Origin: Kalmanozyma brasiliensis GHG001
Taxonomy: Eukaryota; Basidiomycota; Ustilaginomycetes; Ustilaginales
Length of the DNA: 64,000 bases
Assembly: GCF_000497045.1 (NCBI RefSeq)
Contig: NW_015961989.1
Location: forward strand, 372,001-436,000
Direction: 5' to 3'
Below the pieces are notes generated by a model, which ran no database searches, was not told the DNA's origin, and worked only from the letters and a program-made list of their open reading frames with translations. Shown here one piece after another: positions 22,394-33,009 of the stretch; positions within the stretch are counted from its first letter, which is position 1, and each line of letters opens with the position of its first letter. Both the position numbers and the translations under genes were made by a program.

Positions 22394-24518
22394 GGCGTAC
22401 GGTCGTCTTGAGTCCTTTCAGGGCGTAGACTGTGGTGAGAAGGCAGATAACAAGGGATAGCTGCGGGTCAGTTGTCGATGTTCTCGAAGTGAGGCCGACT
22501 CTGTGTCTGTCTTTGCTAGATCCGCCAGCTCCCACGGCAATGCTGCCGATTCCGCGTCTCTTTGCAGTACAGCGTGCTCCTTTCCTTCATCTCTGGATGG
22601 GCAAATGTCTGAACGACACACCCTGCGCGAAGCTGCGCCCAGAGCCAGACGAGCTTGTGACATTCCAGGTGCCGACAACCCGAACGAGCGATAGCTGGTC
22701 GGAAGGGTCGCTGATGTCGTCGAAGGCATGCCCACTCGGGGAAGACGGTGAGCGAGGGCTGGTCGAGCAAAACAGCTGACGAAGATGACCTCTAGCGCAG
22801 CAGCATGGCCGGAATAGGTGGTCACACCGAACAGCCGATGGAAAGTGCGACGACAGGCGAGACGCGCACGTTGCCGGAGAAGCTGGATGCCGAGGGCAGC
22901 GAGAGACGGAGCATGACGATGTTGCAGGCGCGTTGATGTGAACTAACCTTCTGCAAAGGAGCGAAACGCGGGAGAGTTCTGTGTAGGGAGCAAGAGAAAG
23001 TCGCGAAATGTCGATGGAGAGGTCGAAGGAGACAAAGTCAGCAGGCTGTTGATATCGGACGGAGACCCTGTCGGGACTTCTCGAGCTTCGGTAGCTGAGA
23101 GCAATGGATGCCATGAACGGTCTTAGGCTGAACAGTGTTGATCTAGCGTCACGCAACCAGGTGTGACACAGTTGAAACCGCAGCTCGCTCTTCCGACGTG
23201 CCAGTGCTCTGAAGTCGATCGTGATTCTCGAGCTTGACATCGATTGGCGTGACTGCCGATGATGAGCTCGGGAGTAACAGACGATGATCGTTGGCGTTGC
23301 AAGTCGTCGAAGAGCGTGCTAAAAACTTCGACTGGGTGTCGAGTGCCATTGCCCGGACGCCGAGAGCTGCTGTTTTCTGGTTGCTGAAGCTGTCCTTGGT
23401 GCGGTTGCCTCTACGTTGCTGCTGAAAGGGTGACACGTACTTTCCTGTAGAGTAGGAAGATGTAGGAGACGAAATACTGGAAGTATAGGGTGAGAGAAGG
23501 AAGCCGAACAACAAAAGCCTGGTGTCAGACGCACTGAGCGAGCCGAAACGACGACGACGAGGCAGAGCTTCTGTTGCCTGCTCGTCTGCCTCTGTTCGGG
23601 CAGTTGGGCCTTCTTGCTCGCTCCAAAGCGGCCTGCTGTTGCTTTTCCTTCCTTCCGCTTCAGGAAGACTCAGACGAGCTTTTTCTTCCTGCCTGCCTGG
23701 TGAGGCTTTTCGCTGGAGCAATACAATCCCAAGGCATAGCATATTCAGAAATTTCAAAGCTGGTTGGGAGACAATTCAATTTCAGCCAGGCTCGACAGCA
23801 GTTGAATTGAGCGCATAAGGTCGAGGAGGTCGATCAGCTCTTCGTACGGAAGAGAGCTATGGACAAGCATGACCCTCACGTTCGTACATGCCGAATAAAC
23901 TCTTTCCTGCTCCCTCTGCAGGCTCAGAGATGATCGAAACAAAGCTGTCCGCACACGTCCAAGCCAAGACGAACGTGCCGAACGGTCATACAAGGGCTAC
24001 CTTCGATGCGTGGAAGGTAGCTTTCATGTCGAGAACCCGGCTGTTCGAAATGACCGCAGTCACGAGAGCACCTGTTCGCAGGACTGTGAGAAGGAGGTCT
24101 TAACATCTCAGCAATCATCCATCGGCTGCGACAACCTTGCTTGCCTGTCATAGTGTCGAGGTCCGGCCACTTTCATGTCCACGGTTAAGCAGTGCGTCGG
24201 AAGCTGCGGGTCGAAGTTCTCAAGATCAAAGCAGAGACAAGCAAAGCATGCGGTCTGAGAGGCAACGAGGCACGATGGCCAATGATGATATTTTGGTCTT
24301 TCCTAGCAAGGAAAGGTCGCGAGCGCGCATGTGAAGGTGTAGTACATGGTGTAGAATGCAAAAGACAATGCAACATACGACGACGTCGCTGAAAAGAGGC
24401 GCAGTCGAGATGGACTCAACATGCGAATGAAACTAGAAAGGGGGAATGCAGGGAAGCTGGGGGTGAGAGTGAGGGCGAGAGATGCAAAAGGGGGGATGAT
24501 CGCAACCGACCCGAGCGC
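22394..24518. other. Long intergenic region upstream of STM1-like gene
   Basis: These 2.1 kb lie between the STM1-like start and the uS3 stop, both on the minus strand. The part nearest 22394 should hold the STM1-like promoter and leader. Minus-strand open frames at 22587-23240 and 23149-23742 lack recognisable domains and coding bias. A poly-purine stretch lies at 24440-24500 near the uS3 3' end. No RNA gene was recognised. Confidence 0.45.
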
Positions 24519-26027
24519 TTAGGCCTGGACGTCGGCAGCGGGGGCAGCCTGAGCCTGAGCGGGGGCGGCAACCTCGGCGGGGGCGTTTCGCGACTCGGAA
24601 ACGGGGGCGAGGATGGGGGCCTCCTCCTTGGGCTCGAGGATGGTGACCGCGTCGGGCAGAGGGAAGGGCTTGCCGGCGCGTCCCTCGGGGTCCCAGCCCT
24701 GCATGATCTTGACCTTGATGCCGAGAACACCCTGCTTCATGAGAACGTGACGAACAGCCTCGTCGACAAAGTCCTTGACGGGCTGACCGGAGTGGATCAT
24801 GAAACCGTCGGTGAACTTCATCGACTTGGCACGGGCAGCACGCAGCTTGCCCGAGATGACGACCTCGCAACCCTTGGCGCCGGACTCCATGACGAAACGC
24901 AGGACACCGTAGGCGGCACGGCGGACGGCAAGACCACCAAGCAGCTTGTAGCGGAGCGACTCGCACTGGGCGACGGCGTGGAGACCGCGGTTCTGCACCT
25001 TCTCGGCGTAGAGCTCGAGCGAGTTGTCGGGGAACTTGAATCGCTTCTGGACGAGAGCGGTGAGCTCGCGGATGCGGCGACCCTTGTCACCGAGAACCTC
25101 CTGGGTGTGGGTGGCACGGATGATGATCTCGGTGCGGGCGTGGGTGACACGGACCTCACAGCCAGAGTATCCCTCCTCGGAGAGCTCACGAGTGAAGAAC
25201 TCGTTGAGCTCGGCGGCGAAGACACCGTCAGCGACAAACTGTGGGCGAGGGAAAGGAAGGGAGGGTCAGATGCTGTTGCGTTCGAACTTGCGATGTCGGA
25301 AAGGTCTCTCTGTTCTGCCCCGTTGCGTGGCTCTGCGGTGTAGGCCTCGCTGATCCGCTGGATGCTGAAGGTTGTCGTGTTGTTGCGCTGGCAAGGCTAC
25401 GACACGCAAGCAATCGTGTCGAAACCGTCTGTGTGCTGAGTTTCGATCGTCGATGGCGACGCGCAACGTCGAAGCGATGTGTTCTGCCTTCCGCCTCCTC
25501 GCATGGTCCTGTATCTTCAAGCCTATGCTGAACGTTCCCATCAATCGCCGATGTGTGTCCCATAAGCCACCAACCGAAAAACCAAGCCGAACCTGAGCTG
25601 CCAATCATCTGCACATCGAATGTCAAGTCGCAGGCAAGAGCGTTGTAGGAGGGCGGCACGCTTCCAAGACTTCGATGCGAAAATGAGCTGTCTCCCACCA
25701 AATCGAAGTGCTGGAGCGTTGTCGAAGGTCCAATGCGATGCATCTGATGCTGATCAAGATCCTGCGTGTCATGTGTCCGTGCTCTCCATCTCCCTGGCCT
25801 GGGCTTTCTTTTCCATCGACATGCCACCCAGAACTATCTTTGCTATGCTGACAAACCGGCATATTCTGCTGCTGATCGACGCATCGTATATTGCATGCGT
25901 GCTGCCGTTGATGTTGGTGCAAGCTGATCCCACAACGCAGAGCGCACAACAGGTCTGTGCGGACAGAGAGAGCTTCGTGTTGTCGATGTCTTACCTTTCT
26001 CTTCTTGGAAATCTGAGCGGAAGCCAT
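24519..26027 (-). CDS. RPS3: 40S ribosomal protein uS3 (Rps3)
   Basis: Exon 1 is 26027-25995 and encodes the first 11 residues, [11 protein letters not shown], with donor GTAAGA. Exon 2 is 25238-24519 after acceptor CCCACAG and begins [20 protein letters not shown]. The spliced protein has 250 residues, the usual eukaryotic size. The type II KH domain covers about residues 20-95 ([37 protein letters not shown]) and the uS3 C-terminal domain follows ([37 protein letters not shown]). uS3 sits at the mRNA entry channel of the 40S subunit. The last ~25 residues are Ala/Gln/Pro-rich and less conserved. The intron of 756 bases directly after codon 11 is long for this genome and could matter for regulation or host a small RNA, but no such RNA is demonstrated. 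Confidence 0.97.
25239..25994 (-). other. Long first intron of RPS3 (756 bases)
   Basis: The intron is bounded by GTAAGA at 25994 and CCCACAG at 25239. I looked for box C/D pairs (TGATGA with CTGA) on the minus strand and found no convincing set. Short open frames inside have no recognisable domain. Confidence 0.85.
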
Positions 26028-26631
26028 CTTGATGATATGTAGTTGGTGGTTGGAGAGAGATAGCGACGACGACCTCGAATTGTTGAACCCCGCAGGCTTG
26101 CACTCAGACTCGCTCTGCGCCTCCAGGATCTGCAGCCCTCGTTCGCTGGTTGGCTGCTTGGTTGACCTCTGATGCGAAGAATTCAGCACTCACTGCGCTG
26201 TACAACCCAAGAAATTCCCAACGCCTGCTGGTCGCTTTGCGCGCAAGGGTGTGAACGAGTGGCAGCTCTCGCTCGCTAGAAGCGATTTTGCAAGACTTCG
26301 GCCGAAGTCAAAATTGGCTTCACGTGGTTGATGATCAAGATCTGGGCGCCCATCTAAGCCCGATCATGTGTGACATCTTGTTATCGAGGGTCTAACATCT
26401 TACTCTTTAACTCGCACAAGCCACCGCGAGCCAGATAAGCTGCAGGGTCCAAGGCGGCAAGCGTGCTGCTGCTGAGTCTAGGTTAACAGCTCTGCTCTCG
26501 AATCACCTGCTCTCCTCTCTGATCACCTCCTCTCCTCTCGACGAGAGCTCAACCAGCCTTCCTCAACGGAACGCTGCTCGGGCATCATTCCCAGCCATCG
26601 ACTATCCGCGTCACATCATCTTGGCCCCAGC
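26028..26631. promoter_or_regulatory. Divergent promoter region RPS3 / MEMO-like gene
   Basis: These 604 bases separate the two start codons on opposite strands. The plus-strand side carries a strong C/T tract at about 26505-26560, a common element of fungal leaders. No gene or clear TATA box is seen. Confidence 0.5.
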
Positions 26632-27654
26632 ATGGCGCCGTCAAGAAAAGCCTCGCATGCAGGCAGCTGGTACTCCTCCTCGCCTTCGCAGCTGCGCACG
26701 CAACTCACATCCTGGCTCTCCGCAGTACCCACTACGCTCCCCTCTCCACTCTCTGTCTGCCAACCTTCCCCTTCCTCGTCTCCTCTCACGCTACCGATCC
26801 CGGGCAGTCGAGCGATCATCGCCCCGCACGCGGGCTACTCCTACTCCGGTCCCGCCGCCGCCTACGCCTACTCGACCATCGACACCTCCACCATTTCGAC
26901 GGTCTTCATCCTCGGACCATCGCACCACGTCTATCTGGACGGATGCGCGCTCACTGCCTGTCACTCCTACGAGACGCCGCTCGGCCATCTGCCCGTCGAT
27001 CGTGCGCTCACCGCCGAGCTCGCCGCCACCGGCAAATTTTCCACAATGACCCAGCAGGAAGACGAAGATGAACACTCGCTCGAGCTTCACCTGCCCTACA
27101 TCCGACATGTTTTTCCATCGCATATCAAGATCGTTCCTATCCTGGTTGGCGCAATCAACACGGCGAAGGAACAAGAGTACGGCAAGGTGTTGGCGAAGTA
27201 TCTGGCGGATGAAAAATGCTTCTTTGTGGTCTCGAGCGATTTTTGTCATTGGGGTAGCCGGTTTAGGTATACACTCTACAGGCCGATTTCGGGCCCGCCG
27301 ATCAGCCTGACAAGTAGAAATGCGAGGGAGGCGACGCAGGGAAAGGAGATCCATCAGAGCATCCGCGAGCTCGATGAGGCCGGCATCCTGGCTATCACCC
27401 ACCCGTCGTGCCCCGCCGGCGAGAAGACGGCAGAACAGGCACGGGTCGAATTTGCCGCCTATCTTAGGGAGACCAAGAACACCGTCTGTGGAAGGCACCC
27501 CATCGGCGTACTGCTTGCTGCCCTCGCGGAACTCGAAAGAGCAGGAACGGCGACAGAGTGCAGGTTCACCCGCTACGAGCAGTCGAGTGCCTGTCTCAGC
27601 GTCGCCGATTCCAGTGTTAGCTATGCTAGTGCCTTCGTTCGCGTTCGCGAGTAA
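26632..27654 (+). CDS. MEMO1: MEMO-family protein
   Basis: A single exon encodes 340 residues from the ATG at 26632 (MAPSRKASHAGSWYSSSPSQ, the usual MEMO opening). The family adopts an extradiol-dioxygenase-like fold. Human MEMO1 is implicated in cell motility and redox or metal handling, and the yeast homologue is Mho1. Residues matching the metal/active-site positions are visible: His66 in APHAGYSYSG, His98/His99 in GPSHHVYL, and Cys286 in NTVCGRHPIG. The HSLELHLPYI and VSSDFCHWGSRF segments are also characteristic. Length is slightly above the ~300 usual because of Ser/Pro-rich loops near residues 35-55. There is no targeting signal. It lies divergent to RPS3 and convergent with SNF12. The molecular function in fungi is poorly known. 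Confidence 0.94.
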   Translation: MAPSRKASHAGSWYSSSPSQLRTQLTSWLSAVPTTLPSPLSVCQPSPSSSPLTLPIPGSRAIIAPHAGYSYSGPAAAYAYSTIDTSTISTVFILGPSHHVYLDGCALTACHSYETPLGHLPVDRALTAELAATGKFSTMTQQEDEDEHSLELHLPYIRHVFPSHIKIVPILVGAINTAKEQEYGKVLAKYLADEKCFFVVSSDFCHWGSRFRYTLYRPISGPPISLTSRNAREATQGKEIHQSIRELDEAGILAITHPSCPAGEKTAEQARVEFAAYLRETKNTVCGRHPIGVLLAALAELERAGTATECRFTRYEQSSACLSVADSSVSYASAFVRVRE

Positions 27655-27843
27655 GACGCACTTGGGGTAGGAGCGGTGTGGTAGTGTTGTCGTTAAGTTT
27701 CTTGCATGCATTGTCTCCCGTCGTCTCCCTCGCATTCTCATCTCGTCCTCAATGAACAATCACATCTCAAGGTCAAACAGCTGCTGCTGCCGCACAAAAC
27801 GCTTGACCAGTAAAACATGACATTCGCCTGACATTCGCGCTCC

Positions 27844-30507
27844 TCACATGGACTGACCCTGTTGTGCCGCCTGGTTCTGCAGCTCCTGCAGCTTCTCGGC
27901 CAATCTCTGTGCCTCATTGACAATGACGGCCTCGTCGACCCAGGTGCCCTTGAACGTCTCTGCTCTCCTCATCTCCTCCGCAGTAAAGCTGGCCACGCTG
28001 CCCGCAGCTCCCGGGGTGGTACTGTTGCCGAGAATCGCATCCAGATCCCGCGCCTGGCTAGCGATCCACGTTGTCAGCTGACCCTGTGGATCCTTGGCAA
28101 AGCTCGCCAGGAAGTCCCTCGCGCTCGCTCTGTTCCGAATGGTCGCTGCAGCTTGGGCAATCTTATCGTCCAACTCGCCGATCTCCTTGGCCGTCGCATC
28201 GTTCGCCCCATCAAACTGCGCAAGCACGTTGTGCTGCTTCTGTCGAATCGCCAGATCCTCTAGGTCGAGCTCGATATCGTACGCCGTCGAATGCTTGTAC
28301 TCCGCCTTGTCGGTGCGGATCCAGTACTCGAGCACGATAGGTTGCGCAGGGTGCAGGTGGCGATTGACAACTTCGGGCATGTGGTGAAAGTTGATGGTTT
28401 CCGTGTTGAAGAGCGAGCGCAGCGCCGAGTCGCACTTGACCTTTTTGCGATCTGTTTCGTCGAGTAGCTTCTTCTCTTTGACGTACGACCAGAGGGCCGA
28501 GATCACGCCGGCGCGCGATTCTTCCCGGATGTCGAGCAGGGATGCGAGTTCGGGAGAGAGCGAGTAGCGTTCCGGGGTGTAGGCGGGATAGAGGACGATC
28601 TTGACTTTGGTCGGCACGTTGCCCTTGCGCTTGATCTCAAAACCGTCCAACGCGGGTTCGGCACTGGCGACCAGCGGCGCCTCCATACCCTGAGTGCCGC
28701 CGAGACCGCCTGCACCACCGCCAGCTTGCATGCCGCTAGCCGGTGCCACGGAAGACACGGGACGGTGCCACTCAACGATGTTGCTGCCGTCGGGATAGAG
28801 GCTCGCGTCGCGCATCAGCTCGACAACGCAAGTTTTGATCAGGTTGCTGAACTTTTGTGCGCCGGTGCGATTAATGCTCGCCTGCGCAGAGAGCGCAGTA
28901 TTGGCTCGAGACTTGAACGAGGGCTCCAAGAGTCGGCCCTCGATACGAAGCGTCCACGACGGCACAGCATCTTCCTCCTTGCCGTCAGCCCCTTCTGTCG
29001 CGCCTTCCGCCTTGACATCACTAGCTTCTCCCGCGTCGGCACTCGTGCTGGCATCCTTGCCCTTCTGCTTTTCTGCGAGCTGGAAGGGCTGGTTGGAGCA
29101 CGTGTTGCTGAGGAAGATGCGCAAGGTGCGCTTGATCTTGGGCGGTCGCGACAGGCCATCGGTAAGCTCGGCGCGTTTCCTCGCTACGGTCCAGTCGAGG
29201 TTCTTCTCCATGCGCTGAAGGTCCGAGTAGAAAGCCGATTCGGGCACTTGACGCTTCAAGGAAGGTGGCAGGCTACGATCGGTTGGGCGGCCGCGCTTCA
29301 AGCCGCGGAAGCCTTGCCCCACCAGAACGTCCTGCGCATTCTTTCGTCGGAGCGTGTGAGCTTGTTGCTGTGCTTGTGCCTGCGCTTGCGCCTGTGCTTG
29401 TGCTTGCGCCATTTGCATTTGCATCTGCATCTGCATTTGATGCTGGGCTTGTGCCTGCGCCTGCGCTTGCGCTTGGTTCATCTGAGCTTGGGCTTGAGGG
29501 TCCATCCTGAACTGGGCGTTCGGGTTCGAACTCCGTGGTGGGTAGGGGTGGTAGGCGAATGCGTGTCTCAGCTGCGGGTGCTCAGAGTTGACACCACGAT
29601 AAGATGCGCTGGATGCTACGGGATGTAGTGGATAGGACGGCGACGAGACCTGGCGCTGCGGAGACAAGTGCGTCTGTTGCGCAGGTACAAATGCCTTTGG
29701 ATGAGCGATGGGTCCTACTCGCGGCTGTGCAGGTGCGAGGAAGGCTTGCTGTGCGTGAAGATAGGCCTGATGATGCTGCTGTACGATCTCGGGCGGAACG
29801 TACTGAGGAGGAGGAGAATAGACAACGGCCGGTGTAGAGCCTCGCGGCCAGGATGGTGGTCTTGCAGCGGTCAGTTGCTGGGAATGAGGCACAATCAAGC
29901 CTGGCGAAACAGCTGCCGAGAACTGTGCCGGAACGGGTGTCCGCTGATGAGGTAGCTGTGGTTGACTGTTGGCAAGAGGCGAGCTCAAGTATGGCGCGTG
30001 AGTGTACGCAGGAAGAGCGTGAGCTGAGGCTAGACAATCGGGAAAGGCGGTGCTTTGATCGAGGGCAGCAGAGCCGGCAGATCGAGAGCGAGAGAGGGCC
30101 CTTGCCTTTTTGGGTGCAGGTGAGGCCTTGGGAGCTGTGTCAACAGATGTGCTGGCACGTTGTGAAGCTGAGGAGGATCTCGTGGCACGGCGTCGAGCCG
30201 GAGCGCGCTTCTTGGGACTAGTTTGCGGTGAAGCAGGAGGATGCGGCGAAGATACCGAAGGGATCGACGAGGTTGCAGGCGAAAGGGAAGACGATACTTC
30301 GCGTCCGCTTTGCTCGACTGGCTGCTGCTGCTGTCGGGATGTTGGTGGTGGGGAAAGAGGTGAATCTGGCTGGTGTGAAGGCTCTAGCGCGACAGCGGAA
30401 GGAGTGTGAGCCGAGGCGGAAGTGGATGCGGGTTCGACAAGATGGTGTGATGGTTGAGGCGAAGGTTGAGAATGGAGATCACGAGCATGTTGGTCGGACA
30501 TGGCCAT
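27844..30507 (-). CDS. SNF12: SWI/SNF complex subunit Snf12/BAF60 (SWIB domain)
   Basis: One exon encodes 887 residues from the ATG at 30507 (MAMSDQHARD). An extension to 30579 starts only at a non-ATG codon, so it is treated as leader. Residues 1 to about 420 are disordered and Ser/Pro/Gln-rich, with a Gln-Ala/Gln-Met repeat. The conserved BAF60/SMARCD part begins at RMEKNLDWTVARKRAEL, followed by IKRTLRIFLSNTCSNQPFQL and an IEGRLLE segment. The SWIB fold lies at about residues 645-720 (LSPELASLLDIREESRAGVI; WSYVKEKKLLDETDRKKVKC), with a C-terminal helical region. Snf12/Rsc6-type proteins are structural subunits of ATP-dependent chromatin remodellers in the nucleus. Whether this is the SWI/SNF or RSC paralogue cannot be decided from one copy; many basidiomycetes have a single gene. 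Confidence 0.92.
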   Translation of the reverse strand: MAMSDQHARDLHSQPSPQPSHHLVEPASTSASAHTPSAVALEPSHQPDSPLSPPPTSRQQQQPVEQSGREVSSSLSPATSSIPSVSSPHPPASPQTSPKKRAPARRRATRSSSASQRASTSVDTAPKASPAPKKARALSRSRSAGSAALDQSTAFPDCLASAHALPAYTHAPYLSSPLANSQPQLPHQRTPVPAQFSAAVSPGLIVPHSQQLTAARPPSWPRGSTPAVVYSPPPQYVPPEIVQQHHQAYLHAQQAFLAPAQPRVGPIAHPKAFVPAQQTHLSPQRQVSSPSYPLHPVASSASYRGVNSEHPQLRHAFAYHPYPPRSSNPNAQFRMDPQAQAQMNQAQAQAQAQAQHQMQMQMQMQMAQAQAQAQAQAQAQQQAHTLRRKNAQDVLVGQGFRGLKRGRPTDRSLPPSLKRQVPESAFYSDLQRMEKNLDWTVARKRAELTDGLSRPPKIKRTLRIFLSNTCSNQPFQLAEKQKGKDASTSADAGEASDVKAEGATEGADGKEEDAVPSWTLRIEGRLLEPSFKSRANTALSAQASINRTGAQKFSNLIKTCVVELMRDASLYPDGSNIVEWHRPVSSVAPASGMQAGGGAGGLGGTQGMEAPLVASAEPALDGFEIKRKGNVPTKVKIVLYPAYTPERYSLSPELASLLDIREESRAGVISALWSYVKEKKLLDETDRKKVKCDSALRSLFNTETINFHHMPEVVNRHLHPAQPIVLEYWIRTDKAEYKHSTAYDIELDLEDLAIRQKQHNVLAQFDGANDATAKEIGELDDKIAQAAATIRNRASARDFLASFAKDPQGQLTTWIASQARDLDAILGNSTTPGAAGSVASFTAEEMRRAETFKGTWVDEAVIVNEAQRLAEKLQELQNQAAQQGQSM
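29361..29485 (-). repeat. Hexanucleotide Gln-Ala / Gln-Met coding repeat in SNF12
   Basis: Imperfect tandem hexamers (GCxCAA and CAAATG types on the minus strand) encode runs of QA, then QM, then QA again at about residues 340-382 of the SNF12 protein. Such repeats vary in length between strains. Boundaries are approximate. Confidence 0.85.
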
Positions 30508-31858
30508 CCAAGGTTGGCCAAGCTTCGCGCCTGATCCCACGCCAAAGAAAATCGCAAGATGTGAGATCGCTTCGACCACGTTTCGCGCTTTCTTGCCTCG
30601 CGTCTCTCTTATCGCTTAGGCCAATGCGCGATGAGTGTCGATGAAACAGCGCTCAGATGTCGTCCCGAGCTGTAGACAGCACAGCGGCTTCGTATGTAGA
30701 GCCGGAACTGCAGATGACTGAAGGTCCTGTTGGTTCGCTGCTTTTTGTCTCAAGCAAAACGGATGCCGCCAAAAGGATTCAGAGAGCTACAGGCTCAGCG
30801 AGAGTCCCGCCAACTTTCGGTGCGTAGGCCTGAGGCTGTACCGACACTGGTCGAAAGCCACCTTGCTTCCATCGACCTTGAGCTCAAGACAGCCTTACTC
30901 CTGCTGCGTAGCTTTCGAGCAAGATCGCGTGAGGAAAGTTCTCACGGGAGGAGGAGCGGGCAAGGACCAATTCTGCCAGATCGGGCGAGGCGCTCTGGCG
31001 GGAGGCTCTCAGTCTCAGGGACTTCAAGAGGATATGCGGATCGGGGAAAGCGGTCCCAACGTCGACGAAGACCAAAGCCGGCGGGAGGTGGCCTTGTGGA
31101 TCGACCGGAGGAACCTCGAATCGGGTGAGCAGCTGCAGCGGTGAGCGTACAGGGGGCGTGCCAGCTGACGGAGGACAGCTTCTGGGCGTGTACGCGGGTA
31201 TGCTGGGCCAAGTAGATGTCTGAGTGGGCGGGGCTCGGCAGGCGATGAGGTGAATGAGTGAGCGAGTGGACAGAGGCCGAAGCGAGCTGTCGGCCAACGC
31301 ACCCGCATTTCAAGGGCCGCTCAGCCAATCGCCAGCCAGTCGCGTCTCCGCGATTGAGGTGATCGATTGTAATTCGTGCGAGTGAGCCTCGCAATTGACG
31401 ATCTCACATCGCGACTCCATTATCCCTCTCTCTGATCTCCTCTGCCCTGCACGACTCGTCGTCCAGCGAGTTTTGAGCGTTACTTGGAGCGTAGAGCCTC
31501 GCTGTAGCTTAAAGGTAGTCCAGACGATCGCAAACATGAAGGCGAGCTCGGTAGCAACGCTGCAGCTCGCAGTCCGACGGCATATGCTGCGCTGCATTTT
31601 CGACGAGCTAAAATTGGACGGCTTCGAGAGCCGGATCGACAACACAGCTCGGTGCGGAGGAAAAGTGTTGGGTTGGCAAGCGAGCAGGTGAGGTCATTTC
31701 CCTGGTTGGGCGTGCGTGAAAAGCATGCCGTTGCGCACAGTCCATAACCCCCCGCCTTTGGCTAGCCCACATCAGCGTCCTCGCCATCCACCTCTCTCAC
31801 CTTTACCTTCACCAGGAACTTACATCCGAACAACAACACCTCGAAGTTCACACGCAAC
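30508..31858. promoter_or_regulatory. Divergent intergenic region SNF12 / ACBP
   Basis: These 1.35 kb separate the SNF12 start (-) from the ACBP start (+). Short open frames on both strands overlap and have no domain. The last ~80 bases before the ACBP ATG are C/T/A-rich leader sequence. No RNA gene was recognised. Confidence 0.45.
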
Positions 31859-32563
31859 ATGTCTGCCGAAGCCAAGTTCAACAAGGCCGTCGAGATCGTC
31901 GGCTCGCTCCCCAAGGACGGCCCCGTCCAGCCTACCCAGGATGACCAGCTCAAGTTCTACGGTCTGTGAGTAGCCACAGGCCGGCAAGAAGCCTCAACCT
32001 CGCTGTGTAAGAGCTATTGGTGGACTGACGTTTATGTTCTCTGTCTTCGATCGGCATTTGTGATGAACAGCTTCAAGCAGGCCAACAACGGTGACTGCGA
32101 CACCAAGAAGCCCGGCATGTTCGGTAGGTTGCCCCTCTCTCGAAAGCGAGCGACTCGTGAGCATCGGTACTGACTCTTCGTCCCTCCTCTCGTGCTGCTA
32201 CCAGACCTGACCGGCAAGTACAAGTGGGAAGCCTGGAACAAGAACAAGGGCATGTCCAAGGAGGAGGCCCAGCAGGCTTACGTCGACGCTTTCCTTGCTG
32301 TACGTACCAACCCCTCAACCTTTTTAGATGACCACAATCATGAGACGACACTGACCTTGACCATGCTGCCGCTTTGCGTTTGATCCTTGTCGCCAACAGA
32401 TCCTCAAGAAGCACGAGGGTAAGTTGTGCCCAAGCAGGACCGGCCCTTACACACGCACACAAAGGCAAACTTTACTCACACTTCCTGTTATCCGTTTCCT
32501 TCTACAATCACAGACGAGGGACCCGAGGCCGCCGAGTGGATCAAGAAGATCGAGGAGGCCTAA
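31859..32563 (+). CDS. ACB1: Acyl-CoA-binding protein (ACBP)
   Basis: Five exons are inferred: 31859-31965, 32071-32123, 32205-32299, 32400-32418 and 32514-32563. All have GT donors (GTGAGT, GTAGGT, GTACGT, GTAAGT) and AG acceptors, and the splice joins keep frame. The product has 107 residues. ACBP binds long-chain acyl-CoA esters in the cytosol and supplies them to lipid synthesis and transport. Family residues are present: [50 protein letters not shown] and [19 protein letters not shown], including the conserved Tyr, Lys and Trp of the ligand site. The C-terminal extension [20 protein letters not shown] makes it about 20 residues longer than the yeast protein. Exon 4 has only 19 bases. The high intron density contrasts with the intronless neighbours. 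Confidence 0.95.
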
Positions 32564-33009
32564 ACGCCGACTTTCTCCGAATCGTCATGGCTCAAGAGCT
32601 CTGCTTCTCTCAAGTTGCTCCATGGTCGAATCCTCAATTGGCTTTAGATACCATAGCCCACTGTGTAGCTCCGAGACGCATGGTGTGACCATCGCGTGAA
32701 GTAGAGCTGTGCCGTGAGTACGTGTGTGCGGCTGTCGGTGTGATGCGAAGAGCAATGCCGTTAGTGAGCTCAATTGGTGTTCTGTACGTCATTCCTTGTG
32801 CGGGGGAAACGAACGCGGAAAATGCAACCAAAAAAGGTGGCTCAGAAAACAAGTTGAGCCAACGCTCATCACCCGAGCCACAACTTTCACATCAAAACAC
32901 ACGACGATGGGCCAAGGTGATCACAGTTCAGATTGCAACAGAGAGCACCGACGGAGGCCAAGACTGATGTATGACGGAACGACTTTTCTTTTTCGCTTGT
33001 TTTCCTTCT
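32564..33009. other. Convergent 3' intergenic region ACBP / PP2A-A
   Basis: These 446 bases lie between two convergent genes and presumably hold both 3' UTRs. No gene is seen. Confidence 0.5.

Noticed and set aside
23149..23742. Minus-strand frame starting MLCLGIVLLQRK, possible secreted protein
   Set aside because: The hydrophobic start is short and directly followed by charged residues. There is no cleavage-site pattern, weak codon bias and no domain.
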